Positions 41,201-47,598 of a DNA stretch of 64,000 nt are shown one piece after another. The position numbers and the translations under genes are program-made. The stretch's first letter is position 1; each line of letters begins with the position of its first letter. The notes beneath the pieces are model-generated. The model saw only the letters and a list, made by a program, of their open reading frames with translations, was not told the origin of the DNA and ran no database searches. This DNA is from Paragonimus skrjabini miyazakii (Eukaryota; Platyhelminthes; Trematoda; Plagiorchiida; Troglotrematidae). The stretch covers positions 224,962 through 288,961 of the forward strand of contig JTDE01000246.1 in NCBI GenBank assembly GCA_014338405.1. Direction: 5' to 3'.

Positions 41201-43943
41201 CTGCATTTCACTTGCATCCGGTAACTTAACCGTAGCTCTCATGTTTTTGAACGTTGCTTAAAAAGACGTGATACACACCATTGATGTGCGCGGGCGGTGT
41301 TTTTGAAAAGGGCCGACTGAAAGTTTTGTTTAAAAACCCAACCTTAGACTGACTGGGGGTAGTGTTCAATTTTTGTCAATAAAAAACCCTGAGTGTTTAT
41401 CAGTAGTCAAGATATAGTTCAGCATGTTCGATGAAAGTTATGCCTCAAACTTTACGGAGAAGTCCTAACTGTGGGATTGTCGATCAACAAAACAGCTGAC
41501 CGATTTTCTGTAATGAGAATCAGACAGTCCATAGTTAACATGAAAAACCAAGCAAAACGGCGAATGTACCACAACCTAGGGAATAACGATAAGCTGTTGC
41601 ACCTGAAAGGTCAAATGTATGGTGACTGAAAGAGTTGTTAACAAGATTACTTCAATAGAATGTGAACCGAAATTACAATTCAACTTTAAAGACGTTGCAC
41701 TATCAATGAGCTCTAATAAATGTGAGTCTAATACTAATACTAATAACCGAATTCTTTCTATCGAAAAAGTACTGCTTGTTCTGTAATAGTCCATTACACG
41801 CATTGTGCTCCGTTACAGTAATATGAATTTTCAAGTTTATTATTACAGGACATTTTGGCTTTATCCATGGAGGAACGCGAACAAGCTAACTTCTGCTTCA
41901 GCGCGCATCAAGAATTTACATCCATGCTTCAGTCTAACTTGACAACTGATGAAGTAGCCATGGAACTGCAATCGTTTCAGTACATAGGTTTGTCTATGTT
42001 CAAAACGTTGATGATGATGCTCGGCGAATATGAACACACTGCCACCTTAATTGCCCCACTGACAGGAAACAGTCCGGTTTCTGTGCACTATCCGGCTATC
42101 ACACTGTTCTTCTACGTGGCGTTCGTGTTTCTGGTGCCAATTATCATGATGAATTTGTTGGTCAGTGTTGTTGATCTCGTTTGTTATGCATAGTAACATT
42201 TTAGGTACGTTAAAGTAACTATTGCACCAAAATCATGTGATAACGTACTGTCAGAGAGAACCATAGCTAGAGTGAACAATATGATAACAAATTTGAATAA
42301 ACTTATGGTTCATTTAGGCCGCGTGCCTCAAAGGACGCATCCAAGTCTGGCTTACGCAGTTCTCAGTACTGCTTCTATATCAGTGTTTAAGCAAGACATA
42401 ATTTCTCTAACAGATCAAAAGTGTGACTGTCCATCTTTGTATGCAAACGCCATGTGAATGGCTGGAGCGTTTATCGTGATAATAGTTGAGACTTCAGTTT
42501 TTGTATTTAGACTAGTATACTTTAGAGCGATCGCACGTGGACAGCCATTTAAGTTAACATTGGAACATCAGACTTTCTCACTTGCATTGTTAAGATTGGG
42601 CATTCGTACAACTCAGCAAGAAGGACCACACCGACTAGCTGAAATAGTTATATATGATTACGTGCGCATTCCGATGAAATTACTGTACGATTATTTACAG
42701 AAACACATGTCCTTTCATGTAACCTCATCAAACTGTTTTTATACTACAACAGCTGTATCACACGTTATTGGATATGACTGGTGCTTTATGGTTCTTTTGG
42801 GAGATTTTTTAATTCTGTAATCTCATAACTGCGTTCAGAAGTGAGATGCCAAATTACCACTCCTTGTACCATGGTTGTCATACGGTTTACAAGAAGAATA
42901 TGCTTTAATTATTGAACGAAGTTATTTCTCATTATATTCGGCTTCACAGATCGGTCTTGCAGTCGGTGATATTGAGCAGGTCCGTCAAACCGCAGTACAA
43001 AGACTTATATCACAGCAAGTCTACTGGTTGGCAGACTTGGAGCCTAAATTGATGTTCATATTTCGATCAAAAGTCTATAATCACTCCTGGAAACGTAAAT
43101 GGAGAAAAGATAGGACAATTGCTGTAAGTTATTGACATATGTCACAGAATTGTCGATGTGTTACCTCCTCAACTCATACACTTACCAGAATATTGTACTT
43201 CATTTTAGACTCCCTCAGAAGGAACGACGGAACTGGAAACTTTTCAAGATGAAACTCTTCGAAGTGATTTAAAAGAAGCATTACATATGTTAGTTTTCCT
43301 CCGAATATCACGTAAACGTTTTGCAAATTCCTTCTTTCCAGTACAGAATTATTTAAAAGCTAGGCATTGTGTATGATTACGTTTAATTGTTTGTTCATGA
43401 ATCTACTTTCGGACTTGTTCCGGTTCAGTTTATTGAAATTTTACTTCATAGAAATCATTTTCAGGAGAAGCTTTATTTACCCTGGCTTCATTCTTCAGTG
43501 TCTTGTAATGTGTGGATATACGCGTAGGCACTCAAAATGCCAATTAGTGTTAACTACGAAATGTCCACTGCAAACCTGTTGACCTTATCTCACGCGGCAA
43601 ATTAAATTTAGTCCAGTACTGTTTTATGAAGTATTGTCGTTCAAATTTCTTTCACTAACGATCGGGAAAATTCGTATCGTTCTTTGTCAAGCTAGCAGAC
43701 ACTTCGGGTTTTTCAGTGTGATTTGTGGGTCGATCATTTGTTTGTCAGGACTGGATAAGAATTACCTGTTAAGCCTTTTTTATTCACATGAAATTCACAC
43801 AAGTGTCTCTGATCATTCAATAAAACAGTGTTTCGGGGATAGAACAACAGTTACAGATTCAGTCGACACGTACCGCAGCTATCATTGACAAGCTGGATAT
43901 CAAAACCAAAGAATACACACTTGACGAAGGAACATTTCCGGGA
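2052..43943 (+). CDS. TRPA1: TRPA1-like cation channel, whole visible gene (18 coding exons)
   Basis: Transient receptor potential channel of the ankyrin subfamily, a tetrameric Ca2+-permeable plasma-membrane sensor of irritants and/or temperature. I joined 18 exons by GT-AG sites; every junction keeps phase and gives about 880 residues. Order of parts: about ten ankyrin repeats (residues about 1-350), linker with SQCPV, SLCM and LDRC cysteines (about 350-425), S1-S4 (about 450-600), S5 (about 625-650), pore helix with MMLGE (about 690), S6 running into NLLIGLAVGDI (about 735-768), and a charged C-terminal coiled coil (about 816-880). Human TRPA1 is 1119 residues with more N-terminal repeats, so the 5' end is missing. 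LIGLAVGDI directly after S6 and RW-x-n-CP before S1 separate TRPA1 from other ankyrin TRPs (TRPV, NOMPC). Introns total about 40 kb. Confidence 0.93.
2280..9289. other. TRPA1 intron (7.0 kb)
   Basis: Begins gtttgt and ends ttcttag. The open frames inside it (for example 3996-4313 and 6610-6999 on +, 3625-3921 and 7994-8299 on -) show no family motif and no paired splice sites. I see no element boundaries or RNA gene. Confidence 0.6.
9290..9493 (+). CDS. TRPA1: TRPA1-like, exon: ankyrin repeats
   Basis: Acceptor attcttag, donor gtgagt; 204 nt, phase 0-0. It encodes TDRNGWTPLLLAAMKG, then LLRLGANPNAHDLTNRNLVH, closely following the vertebrate TRPA1 pattern in which a TPLLLAA repeat is followed by LIRLGADIN and NNRNVLH. 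The exon ends in a loop (VLPEMNN) that leads into NELFKRLVNEKDN. Confidence 0.93.
9628..9962 (+). CDS. TRPA1: TRPA1-like, exon: three ankyrin repeats
   Basis: Acceptor actacag, donor gtaagt; 335 nt, starts in phase 0 and leaves two bases. Three canonical repeats: NYGSTPLHYSTQMGN, NERNTPLHTAAYFGR and ALGRLPLHVAVEQGH. The opening NEKDNYGSTPLHY matches the TRPA1 NEKDxxGCTPLHY hallmark. The 134-bp intron before it is the second shortest in the gene. Confidence 0.95.
9963..11491. other. TRPA1 intron (1.5 kb)
   Basis: Starts gtaagt, ends tttttcag. Nothing recognisable inside. Confidence 0.7.
11492..11606 (+). CDS. TRPA1: TRPA1-like, exon: ankyrin repeat
   Basis: Acceptor ttttttcag, donor gtacat; 115 nt. 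The first base completes a Lys codon with the previous exon, and the exon ends in phase 0. It encodes CHLGNTPLHYVAIGGCIKTC and LLNQVNFHG. That last repeat is split by the next intron and continues as MTALHYAAREN. Confidence 0.93.
11607..13090. other. TRPA1 intron (1.5 kb)
   Basis: Starts gtacat, ends ttttcag. Short frames on both strands only; no motif seen. Confidence 0.7.
13091..13257 (+). CDS. TRPA1: TRPA1-like, exon: last ankyrin repeats
   Basis: Acceptor attttcag, donor gtagga; 167 nt, leaves two bases (AG). MTALHYAARENRAQVLDHLL is the canonical final repeat, followed by a degenerate one (DKGGLYFVTYALQRRNHEA). In vertebrate TRPA1 the same place reads NTALHLAAREN, then a degenerate repeat, then RW. 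Confidence 0.93.
13258..16026. other. TRPA1 intron (2.8 kb)
   Basis: Starts gtagga, ends cttccag. No gene seen. The + strand frame at 15364-15708 has no supporting motif. Confidence 0.6.
16027..16111 (+). CDS. TRPA1: TRPA1-like, exon: linker with reactive-cysteine sites
   Basis: Acceptor cttccag, donor gtaagg; 85 nt. The first base completes Arg, giving RWHDIHKLLDNTSQCPVDG and ending SLCM. Human TRPA1 has RWDECLKIF...NKCPITEMI...PECM here, so the cysteines in QCP and LCM sit at the positions of human C621 and C633. This linker is where electrophilic agonists modify the channel in vertebrates; function here is inferred from position. Confidence 0.9.
16112..19052. other. TRPA1 intron (2.9 kb)
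   Basis: Starts gtaagg, ends attttcag. Around 16374-16415 there is a stretch ending ctggttcgaattc that resembles a tRNA B box; see the SINE-like feature near 49.0 kb. Nothing else recognised. Confidence 0.5.
19053..19109 (+). CDS. TRPA1: TRPA1-like, small linker exon
   Basis: Acceptor attttcag, donor gtcagt; 57 nt, phase 0-0. It encodes LVLDRCIKVLGSENTMDHE. LVLDRC aligns with VLLDFC of human TRPA1, keeping the cysteine equivalent to C641. Too short to find except by context and phase. Confidence 0.85.
19110..20754. other. TRPA1 intron (1.6 kb)
   Basis: Starts gtcagt, ends catcttcag. Nothing recognised. Confidence 0.65.
20755..20835 (+). CDS. TRPA1: TRPA1-like, linker exon before S1
   Basis: Acceptor catcttcag, donor gtgagt; 81 nt, phase 0-0. 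It encodes ILYDFTILQRPVEPNEPLPK and DPMRRIK. It aligns with the human IEYNFKYLQCPLEF segment; the cysteine equivalent to human C665 is replaced by arginine (LQRPVEP). Confidence 0.88.
20836..23136. other. TRPA1 intron (2.3 kb)
   Basis: Starts gtgagt, ends tttgacag. The + strand frames at 21263-21550 and 21666-21887 have no motif and no clear splice context. Confidence 0.6.
23137..23207 (+). CDS. TRPA1: TRPA1-like, pre-S1 exon
   Basis: Acceptor tttgacag, donor gtaaca; 71 nt, leaves two bases (TG) that become Trp with the next exon. It encodes ELLTHPLCTAYLQRKM, then W. Human TRPA1 has ELLNHPVCKEYLLMKW here, a close match fixing frame and splice sites. Confidence 0.93.
23208..24480. other. TRPA1 intron (1.3 kb)
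   Basis: Starts gtaaca, ends gataaag, an acceptor with a weak pyrimidine tract. The + strand frame at 24239-24451 shows no motif. Confidence 0.6.
24481..24622 (+). CDS. TRPA1: TRPA1-like, S1 exon
   Basis: Donor gtaagt; 142 nt. The first G completes TGG (Trp), giving WQTYGKWIQLCVTMYYAILL, then a hydrophobic run: membrane segment S1 (about residues 455-478). The exon ends in the S1-S2 extracellular loop (ETLDKLIPCADL). The phase across this junction and the KMW-x-x-YGK match to TRPA1 justify the weak acceptor. Confidence 0.93.
24623..25421. other. TRPA1 intron (0.8 kb)
   Basis: Starts gtaagt, ends tttttttag. Nothing recognised. Confidence 0.7.
25422..25486 (+). CDS. TRPA1: TRPA1-like, S1-S2 loop exon
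   Basis: Acceptor atttttttag, donor gtaaga; 65 nt, phase 0 in, two bases left over. It encodes LAHMVIDHRECYPSYSDIPR and E. The loop is hydrophilic and probably extracellular. Confidence 0.85.
25641..25740 (+). CDS. TRPA1: TRPA1-like, S2 exon
   Basis: Acceptor gttccacag, donor gtgagc; 100 nt. The first base completes Leu. It encodes LTPLHLLVFSTMASVVLILT plus GLDLVIKMWQLITQ: membrane segment S2 and the start of the S2-S3 linker. The intron before it is 154 bp. Confidence 0.92.
25741..28304. other. TRPA1 intron (2.6 kb)
   Basis: Starts gtgagc, ends ttgcacag. Contains a trivial tandem of actgtatgta near 25.97 kb and otherwise nothing recognisable. Confidence 0.6.
28305..28474 (+). CDS. TRPA1: TRPA1-like, S3-S4 exon
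   Basis: Acceptor cattgcacag, donor gtaggt; 170 nt, phase 0 in, two bases (CG) out. RLEYFKDWNNYLEFVLN matches the TRPA1 QRLNYL...LLELILY region. Hydrophobic segments S3 (about 565-585) and S4 (about 588-606) are separated by HLDHHHVGLG; the His cluster sits at the S3-S4 turn. No S4 arginine ladder, as expected for a TRP channel. Confidence 0.93.
28475..32636. other. TRPA1 intron (4.2 kb) with probable retroelement debris
   Basis: Starts gtaggt, ends ttgtatag. Between about 29.34 and 30.44 kb the + strand carries a gag-like frame and a degraded cysteine knuckle (see findings). The frames at 30810-31112 (+) and 31606-31841 (-) are unrecognised. Confidence 0.45.
29336..30441 (+). pseudogene. 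possible decayed LTR-retrotransposon gag remnant
   Basis: A + strand frame at about 29336-29566 reads SMTDFAKHVISLRAQLLW and ALPDKLLNKIRT, which has the cadence of a Gypsy-type gag capsid. About 0.8 kb downstream (30355-30441) the frame CWACCGSMQPTVPKKATFFC ends at a stop codon and looks like a broken zinc knuckle. No intact protease or reverse transcriptase follows. The assignment rests on pattern only. Confidence 0.2.
32637..32775 (+). CDS. TRPA1: TRPA1-like, S4-S5 exon
   Basis: Acceptor ttgtatag, donor gtgagc; 139 nt. The first base completes Arg: RYNHVGIFVVMFLDVFATVG is the end of S4 and the S4-S5 linker, matching human RFENCGIFIVMLEVILKT. KCLIVFSVVFIAFALSFHVL is S5. The exon ends in phase 0 within the pore turret (RVPQHR). 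Confidence 0.94.
33133..33143. repeat. left copy of 11-bp target-site duplication
   Basis: taccttgagta, identical to 33612-33622, directly abutting the element's left arm. Confidence 0.6.
33144..33611. mobile_element. 468-bp non-autonomous element with terminal-repeat arms and hammerhead-like core
   Basis: Flanked by an 11-bp direct repeat, taccttgagta, at 33133-33143 and 33612-33622: a target-site duplication. Inside, a 60-bp arm (33144-33204) is repeated inverted at 33481-33540, so an RNA could fold back around the internal 276 bases. Just before the right arm, 33451-33477 reads cttgataaagg, a ctct/agag hairpin and then gtcgaaacgttgcg. This resembles the CTGATGA...CGAAAC core of hammerhead ribozymes found in Penelope-like elements and retrozymes, with core substitutions. 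A short (CA)n run lies inside. Family assignment is inference. Confidence 0.6.
33612..33622. repeat. right copy of 11-bp target-site duplication
   Basis: taccttgagta, identical to 33133-33143. Confidence 0.6.
36545..36565. repeat. (TA)n microsatellite
   Basis: About ten TA units in an uninterrupted run. Confidence 0.9.
37190..37433 (+). repeat. left arm of foldback (inverted repeat) element
   Basis: About 244 bp repeated in reverse complement at 37477-37720 with few mismatches. Landmark in this arm: cgagggaacacttgagtttt. A 43-bp spacer separates the arms. Similarity appears to continue outward at lower identity to about 37107 on this side. The arms have no evident transposase. Confidence 0.85.
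37477..37720 (-). repeat. right arm of foldback (inverted repeat) element
   Basis: Reverse complement of 37190-37433. The innermost 60 or so bases are almost perfectly paired, the outer parts less so. Outward similarity may reach about 37806. Confidence 0.85.
41849..42160 (+). CDS. TRPA1: TRPA1-like, pore and S6 exon
   Basis: Acceptor attacag, donor gtcagt; 312 nt, phase 0-0. It contains a long turret (NFCFSAHQEFTSMLQSNLTT), the pore helix and filter FKTLMMMLGEYEHTA, and S6 (LFFYVAFVFLVPIIMMNLL). Human TRPA1 has FSMMLGDINYR and VLMNLLIGLAVGDI at these places. The filter acid is Glu here instead of Asp (human D915). S6 continues into the next exon as IGLAVGDI. Confidence 0.96.
42161..42949. 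other. TRPA1 intron (0.8 kb)
   Basis: Starts gtcagt, ends cttcacag. The + strand frame at 42458-42820 (120 residues, no recognised motif) lies entirely inside the intron and has no splice support. Confidence 0.7.
42950..43123 (+). CDS. TRPA1: TRPA1-like, post-S6 signature exon
   Basis: Acceptor cttcacag, donor gtaagt; 174 nt, phase 0-0. Opens IGLAVGDIEQVRQTAVQRLI, the TRPA1 post-S6 hallmark (human IGLAVGDIAEVQKHASLKRI). It is followed by LEPKLMFIFRSKVY and a basic stretch (WKRKWRKDR) suited to phosphoinositide or polyphosphate contact near the membrane; that role is inference. Confidence 0.96.
43209..43288 (+). CDS. TRPA1: TRPA1-like, C-terminal exon (coiled-coil start)
   Basis: Acceptor cattttag, donor gttagt; 80 nt, two bases left over. 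It encodes TPSEGTTELETFQDETLRSD and LKEALH. The short 85-bp intron before it and phase agreement support it. Confidence 0.82.
43829..43943 (+). CDS. TRPA1: TRPA1-like, C-terminal coiled-coil exon
   Basis: Acceptor aataaaacag, donor gtaagt; 115 nt. The first base completes Ile, giving IVSGIEQQLQIQSTRTAAII, then DKLDIKTKEYTLDEGTFPG. Joined to the previous exon (LKEALH) it gives heptad-like spacing, as in the TRPA1 tetramer coiled coil. Other acceptors nearby (ggatag, acaacag, ttacag) break the phase. Without splicing at gtaagt the frame stays open to a stop at 44107-44109. Confidence 0.8.
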
Positions 43944-44284
43944 GTAAGTAACCTTCATACATTTACATACCTTTCTGGGTTTCGTGTGAAGTTTTTGATT
44001 GGGCATTTGGTGTCATTAGATATGACAATTGTATTCTTAAACCGGAGGATTAACTACTCATCAGCAGTAACCGTACTTTCACTACACTATGTCTTATTAA
44101 TGTTGTAATTTAAGACTAGGTTAGCAGTTCTAGTCAATTCTTGAGACTTGCAATCAGCAACATGTACTCTGTTTGTTTTAACTGGTTGTATGAAAAACAC
44201 ATCGCTGCAAACTATTTTCAACATCATCTGAACCACTAGATCGCGATGGATTTTTGAAGAACTCACAAGAAAAATTAATTACAG

Positions 44285-44344
44285 ATATATCCCTATTGTG
44301 CTATGTGGGGTTCCCAAGGCACTGGGGTCCACCAGCGCCACTAG
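44285..44344 (+). CDS. candidate terminal exon of TRPA1-like gene
   Basis: Acceptor aattaattacag, phase 0, encoding IYPYCAMWGSQGTGVHQRH then TAG. It fits the phase left by 43829-43943 and is the only good acceptor with a short terminal frame before the HUS1-like exon. No motif supports it. Confidence 0.3.
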   Translation: MYPYCAMWGSQGTGVHQRH

Positions 44345-44883
44345 TCACTATATAACTATATTGTTCACATACAATCTTGCATAAATCTGAACTTAATAAT
44401 ATCACTCTATGGCGATTCTGCCTCAGTAAATGTTAAGCGACTGAAAGCACTACCTGAACATATACCCTACGGTCGTATGGCGAGTACAGTGTAGACGTCT
44501 ATGACTCCCAGAAGTGGTGAGAGTTAAGCTGAAATCCAGAATGTTTTACAATTAGCCGTCCTCAACTTTAACACCTCACAGCTCTAGTTTCTTCAGTTCG
44601 TAGACCTTCAACTAGAAGTTCCGGCCTTGAACCAATGCGACCCGGAAATTACTAAACAATTTACAGCTTATACTGAAAATGACCTACACTTAATGCTTCG
44701 TTTTGAGGCAATCTAAAATAGACTTGAACGTTGCAGTGTGAAAACTTGAGACCACAAACGACCCGCAAACCATACCAGTAAACATCCGAGTTTGAATAGG
44801 AAGTTACGTGGAAATTTGAACTAACGTAAATGTTTTAACCGGTTATATGTGACTGGATTATCATAATTGTCGTGTTCTATCAG

Positions 44884-45017
44884 GGCGTAGGCTTAAATTA
44901 CATGGTTCATAAGGGTGTTCATGGAGCTTTCATTGCGTTTACTCGAAACCCATGTGCATTGACTCAGGACAGCTATAAACGGATTAATGCTTCACTCGTT
45001 GTCTTCGTTCACGAAGT
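44884..45017 (+). CDS. HUS1: HUS1-like, exon (N-terminal PCNA-like strands)
   Basis: Acceptor ttctatcag, donor gtaagc; 134 nt, two bases (GT) left over. It encodes GVGLNYMVHKGVHGAFIAFT and ends INASLVVFVHE, then V across the junction. The donor turns what looks like a stop (gtgtaa) into a normal splice site. Confidence 0.62.
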
Positions 45018-47598
45018 GTAAGCAAGACTAGTGAAAAAAGAGCTGCGTAGTTTGTGGAGAAATACATAACGAAAATTGGGCCATATGAGAATGTAGTGAA
45101 ATGCAGTACACATTTTTAGCAATGTAGATGAACCAGCCCATTATTTTACTCCATACGCACTCATTTCGTGCCTGTAGTGGCACAACTGACCTCATGCGCC
45201 AGAATGTATTTTAATACGCACATATACCTCGGCCATGTAGCCACAGCCAGCATCTTTTATCAGGGCCACGTTCATGTTGACTGGCCAGCCAGCTGACTAA
45301 TCAGTCTTGTGCACGTACGTGTGGGTGTTTGTTTCATCATCGGACATTCGTGCACTACGAAGCACATGGCCATACTACTGCATTCACGTTGACCAGCCTT
45401 GAGTTTGTTTATTCTGATTCATTCATGCATATGATTTCCACCGTTATGTCGCACACTTGCGGCATGAATAAAACTACTGTTTACTGACTACGTTTTGCTA
45501 TGCTGATGTACCATTTGGCGCCACGAGCAAAGTAAGTGGGCCAGCGGGGCCGATGTACACAAACGGTCCGGACAAGGCACAACCATTGTCTAAAAACATT
45601 TAGTAAAATGAAATTATAAGAACGATGAGCAGCAAATGTGTGATGCGCAGGAATTTGATTTTCGAGCGAGTGCGTGAACAAGCAGTTCGAAACTGAAGGG
45701 CTTGGGGCCGTCTAATTGATCTCAAACAACTGCACATTGTTGTCACTCCATAGATGGTCCGAAATGCTGCGCACTGGCCAAAGTTGTATGATTGGTCATG
45801 AATTGATTTCGGTCACGATGGAGTCATGCATATTGATTAGTGGATTGATAACCCGTCCTCATCAGGTCGAAACTGTTTAAATTTATGTAGGTTTCAACGT
45901 TAACTTGTTTAAATATGCTGTAAAACGGCATTTCCGCTGTCTTATTTCAACATAATATCTTCCGTGGAAATGGGACGAGTGTGACTACTGATAAGCCAAC
46001 AAGAACGGCAGCTAGACATGATTCACACAGTGATTTTAGATTGAAGGAAGCTGAAAATATTCACGCACGTCTCGTTCTGTATTATGCAACAGACCAGGCG
46101 CAGCTTCACTTCGTGAAAATATTTGAACATCAGAACTTATTAAAAGTTCGGCGTGATGTGTGGAAGCGTACATCCAGTCCGCTACCGATGTTATCACAAC
46201 AGATTCTGGTTACGCTTTCTAACATGGACACACTGGGACTTGAATTGAGAGTAACTCCCTGTGCAAATGGCTCGTTTGACTTAGTGGCTGCGATGAGTTG
46301 GTCCTGAGATGGTTATGTGGGTTAAGTAACGGCACATTTTTTCAGCAAGTGATGAGTTTGATGGAGTAGCCTGCATGTGAACTCCTAGAGTATGGTAAGC
46401 CTGGGGCTGACACATCATGAAAAGTTGTCCTATTTTACATAAAGCAAGACAGCATTTTCACAAAGTTCTATGCACTGATACTGTTGGTGAATTTCAAAAA
46501 TAGTGTGTGATGGGGCTCAAAATGTCTCTACTATTGAGAAACGACCGGTTATTAATGTTTATTCGAATCCAACCAAATTCAGATTTGATGGCCAACGTTT
46601 TCGTCACTAAAATATCTTTAGCTTATGATCCAAGTTATTTAGCACGACTTCAGTATGAGCACAACATACCGGCCATCCACGGCAAGTTCAATACAACCCA
46701 ATTGTGTTTATCTAATTGGAAGTAGACATAGCCTTCTATGGTTGCTTTCTGAGTTCTGCTATCAGGTTACAAACCTTTTATCGCCAATGGAGGTCTCCTA
46801 GTTATTACGAGGATTATTTCGGTTGAAGCCTTTTCTCACCCACAACGTTGATTCTTTTGACAGTTAAACCACTGGGGTGTAGACAAACCCTTCAGGTGAT
46901 TATGTTAAGAGCACACCTCACCGTTCTAATGGTACAAAGTATACATTAACTTTACTGATGCGTGGCATCACAGTGTTCTGAGTGCTTGTCAAATTCATTG
47001 TCACACTTTACACTAGCTTTCTGCTATATGACAGGAGTATTGTTCCAAACCGTTGTCAAAGCCTGTTTCACGATAGAGTTGTTCGTAAGAAAATGTTGAT
47101 GTTCTGTCGCAGCAGTTATGTTCAGTGGAGTTTCAGATGAGACATCCATGAGTATATCATCCACATACAATCAAACCTGACGGTACCTTTCCGCACAAGC
47201 CACTGGAATGTCCCAAAAGTTAACCACAATAAATTGTGTTTTGCAACATTGCACTGGTCTTTTCTGATGATACTGTTGTCCAAGAAGACAAGTTCACTGC
47301 CCAGGTTCGATCAGAGACCTTCCCATGTAATACACTGAGCTTTAGTAACCCTGGACAACTGAATGTGACAGCTTCCAACAGAGTGAATAGTACCTTAACT
47401 TTCAGCTGCTATTCATTTACCCACAAGATCAAGGTGAATTTTGATTCGTCGATCAGTATAACTACGTCACAAGAGATGATGTCCTTTTCTGCGCTATGCA
47501 ATCCACTGCAACTCTATTTGCAATCAGACCAAAATTTGATGTTGAATGCTCCTATGAAACCTGTTTTACAAAGGTTATCTCAGCTTAAATGTAGATGA
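44884..47598 (+). CDS. HUS1: HUS1-like checkpoint clamp subunit (partial, 3 exons)
   Basis: HUS1 is the PCNA-like subunit of the RAD9-RAD1-HUS1 ring, loaded at damaged DNA in the nucleus to activate ATR signalling. Three exons join in phase to about 223 residues. Diagnostic stretches, aligned from memory to human HUS1: LNYMVHKG (human LNFILCD), LKEAENIHARLVLYY (human LKTAQNARALKIKL), LLKVRRDVWKR (human IKVIPRKLWKD), LPMLSQQILVTLSNM (human LPVLKTMKSVVEKM) and ANGSFDL (human LDGELNL). Human HUS1 is 280 residues, so about 35 N-terminal residues are missing. RAD1 and RAD9 share the fold and were considered; the LKxAxN and KVxxxxW motifs favour HUS1. The gene lies 0.5-0.9 kb behind the TRPA1-like gene on the same strand. 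Confidence 0.65.
45018..46039. other. HUS1-like intron (1.0 kb) with possible LTR
   Basis: Starts gtaagc, ends gattttag. From about 45171 (tgtagtggcacaactg) to 45512 (gatgtacca) there may be an LTR with an internal AATAAA (45466-45471). It is followed by tttggcgccacgag, which resembles a tRNA primer-binding site. No target-site duplication was checked out. Confidence 0.3.
46040..46283 (+). CDS. HUS1: HUS1-like, central exon
   Basis: Acceptor tgattttag; the first base completes GTA (Val), then LKEAENIHARLVLYYATDQA, HFVKIFEHQNLLKVRRDVWK, PLPMLSQQILVTLSN and ELRVTPCANGSFDL. It covers the end of PCNA-like domain 1, the linker and the start of domain 2. The donor gtggct is weak; it was chosen because the phase and the alignment (GSFDL followed by VRSETFPCN) continue correctly in the next exon. 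Confidence 0.72.
46284..47304. other. HUS1-like intron (1.0 kb)
   Basis: Starts gtggct, ends tgcccag. The + strand frame 46507-46725 lies here; it has no splice support or motif. Confidence 0.5.
47305..47598 (+). CDS. HUS1: HUS1-like, terminal exon
   Basis: Acceptor actgcccag, phase 0, 294 nt to a TGA stop. It encodes VRSETFPCNTLSFSNP (aligned with human IETELVCVTTHFKDLGNP), further beta-strand-like segments (KIKVNFDSSISITTS) and a final LQLYLQSDQNLMLNAPM that corresponds to the HUS1 C-terminal strand ending in a hydrophobic run. The tail RLSQLKCR is extra. Confidence 0.58.
   Translation, partial: VRSETFPCNTLSFSNPGQLNVTASNRVNSTLTFSCYSFTHKIKVNFDSSISITTSQEMMSFSALCNPLQLYLQSDQNLMLNAPMKPVLQRLSQLKCR

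Larger units (their letters stand above)
32776..41848. other. TRPA1 intron (9.1 kb), repeat-rich
   Basis: Starts gtgagc, ends attacag. It holds the 33144-33611 element, a (CA)n run at about 33248-33265, a (TA)n run at 36545-36565 and the large foldback at 37190-37720. The remaining frames (36743-36982 +, 36839-37102 -, 40939-41217 -) are unrecognised. Confidence 0.6.

Noticed and set aside
42458..42820. 120-residue + strand frame inside a channel intron
   Set aside because: It lies wholly within a 789-bp intron whose flanking exons join perfectly (NLL to IGLAVGDI). No start context or homology.
43367..43888. Frames 43367-43582 and 43634-43888 as HUS1 first exons
   Set aside because: Neither starts with a HUS1-like N-terminus, and both lie in the channel gene's intron; 43634-43888 overlaps the last channel exon in another frame.
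46507..46725. Frame between HUS1-like exons
   Set aside because: It has no usable acceptor and donor, and the flanking exons align to HUS1 without it.
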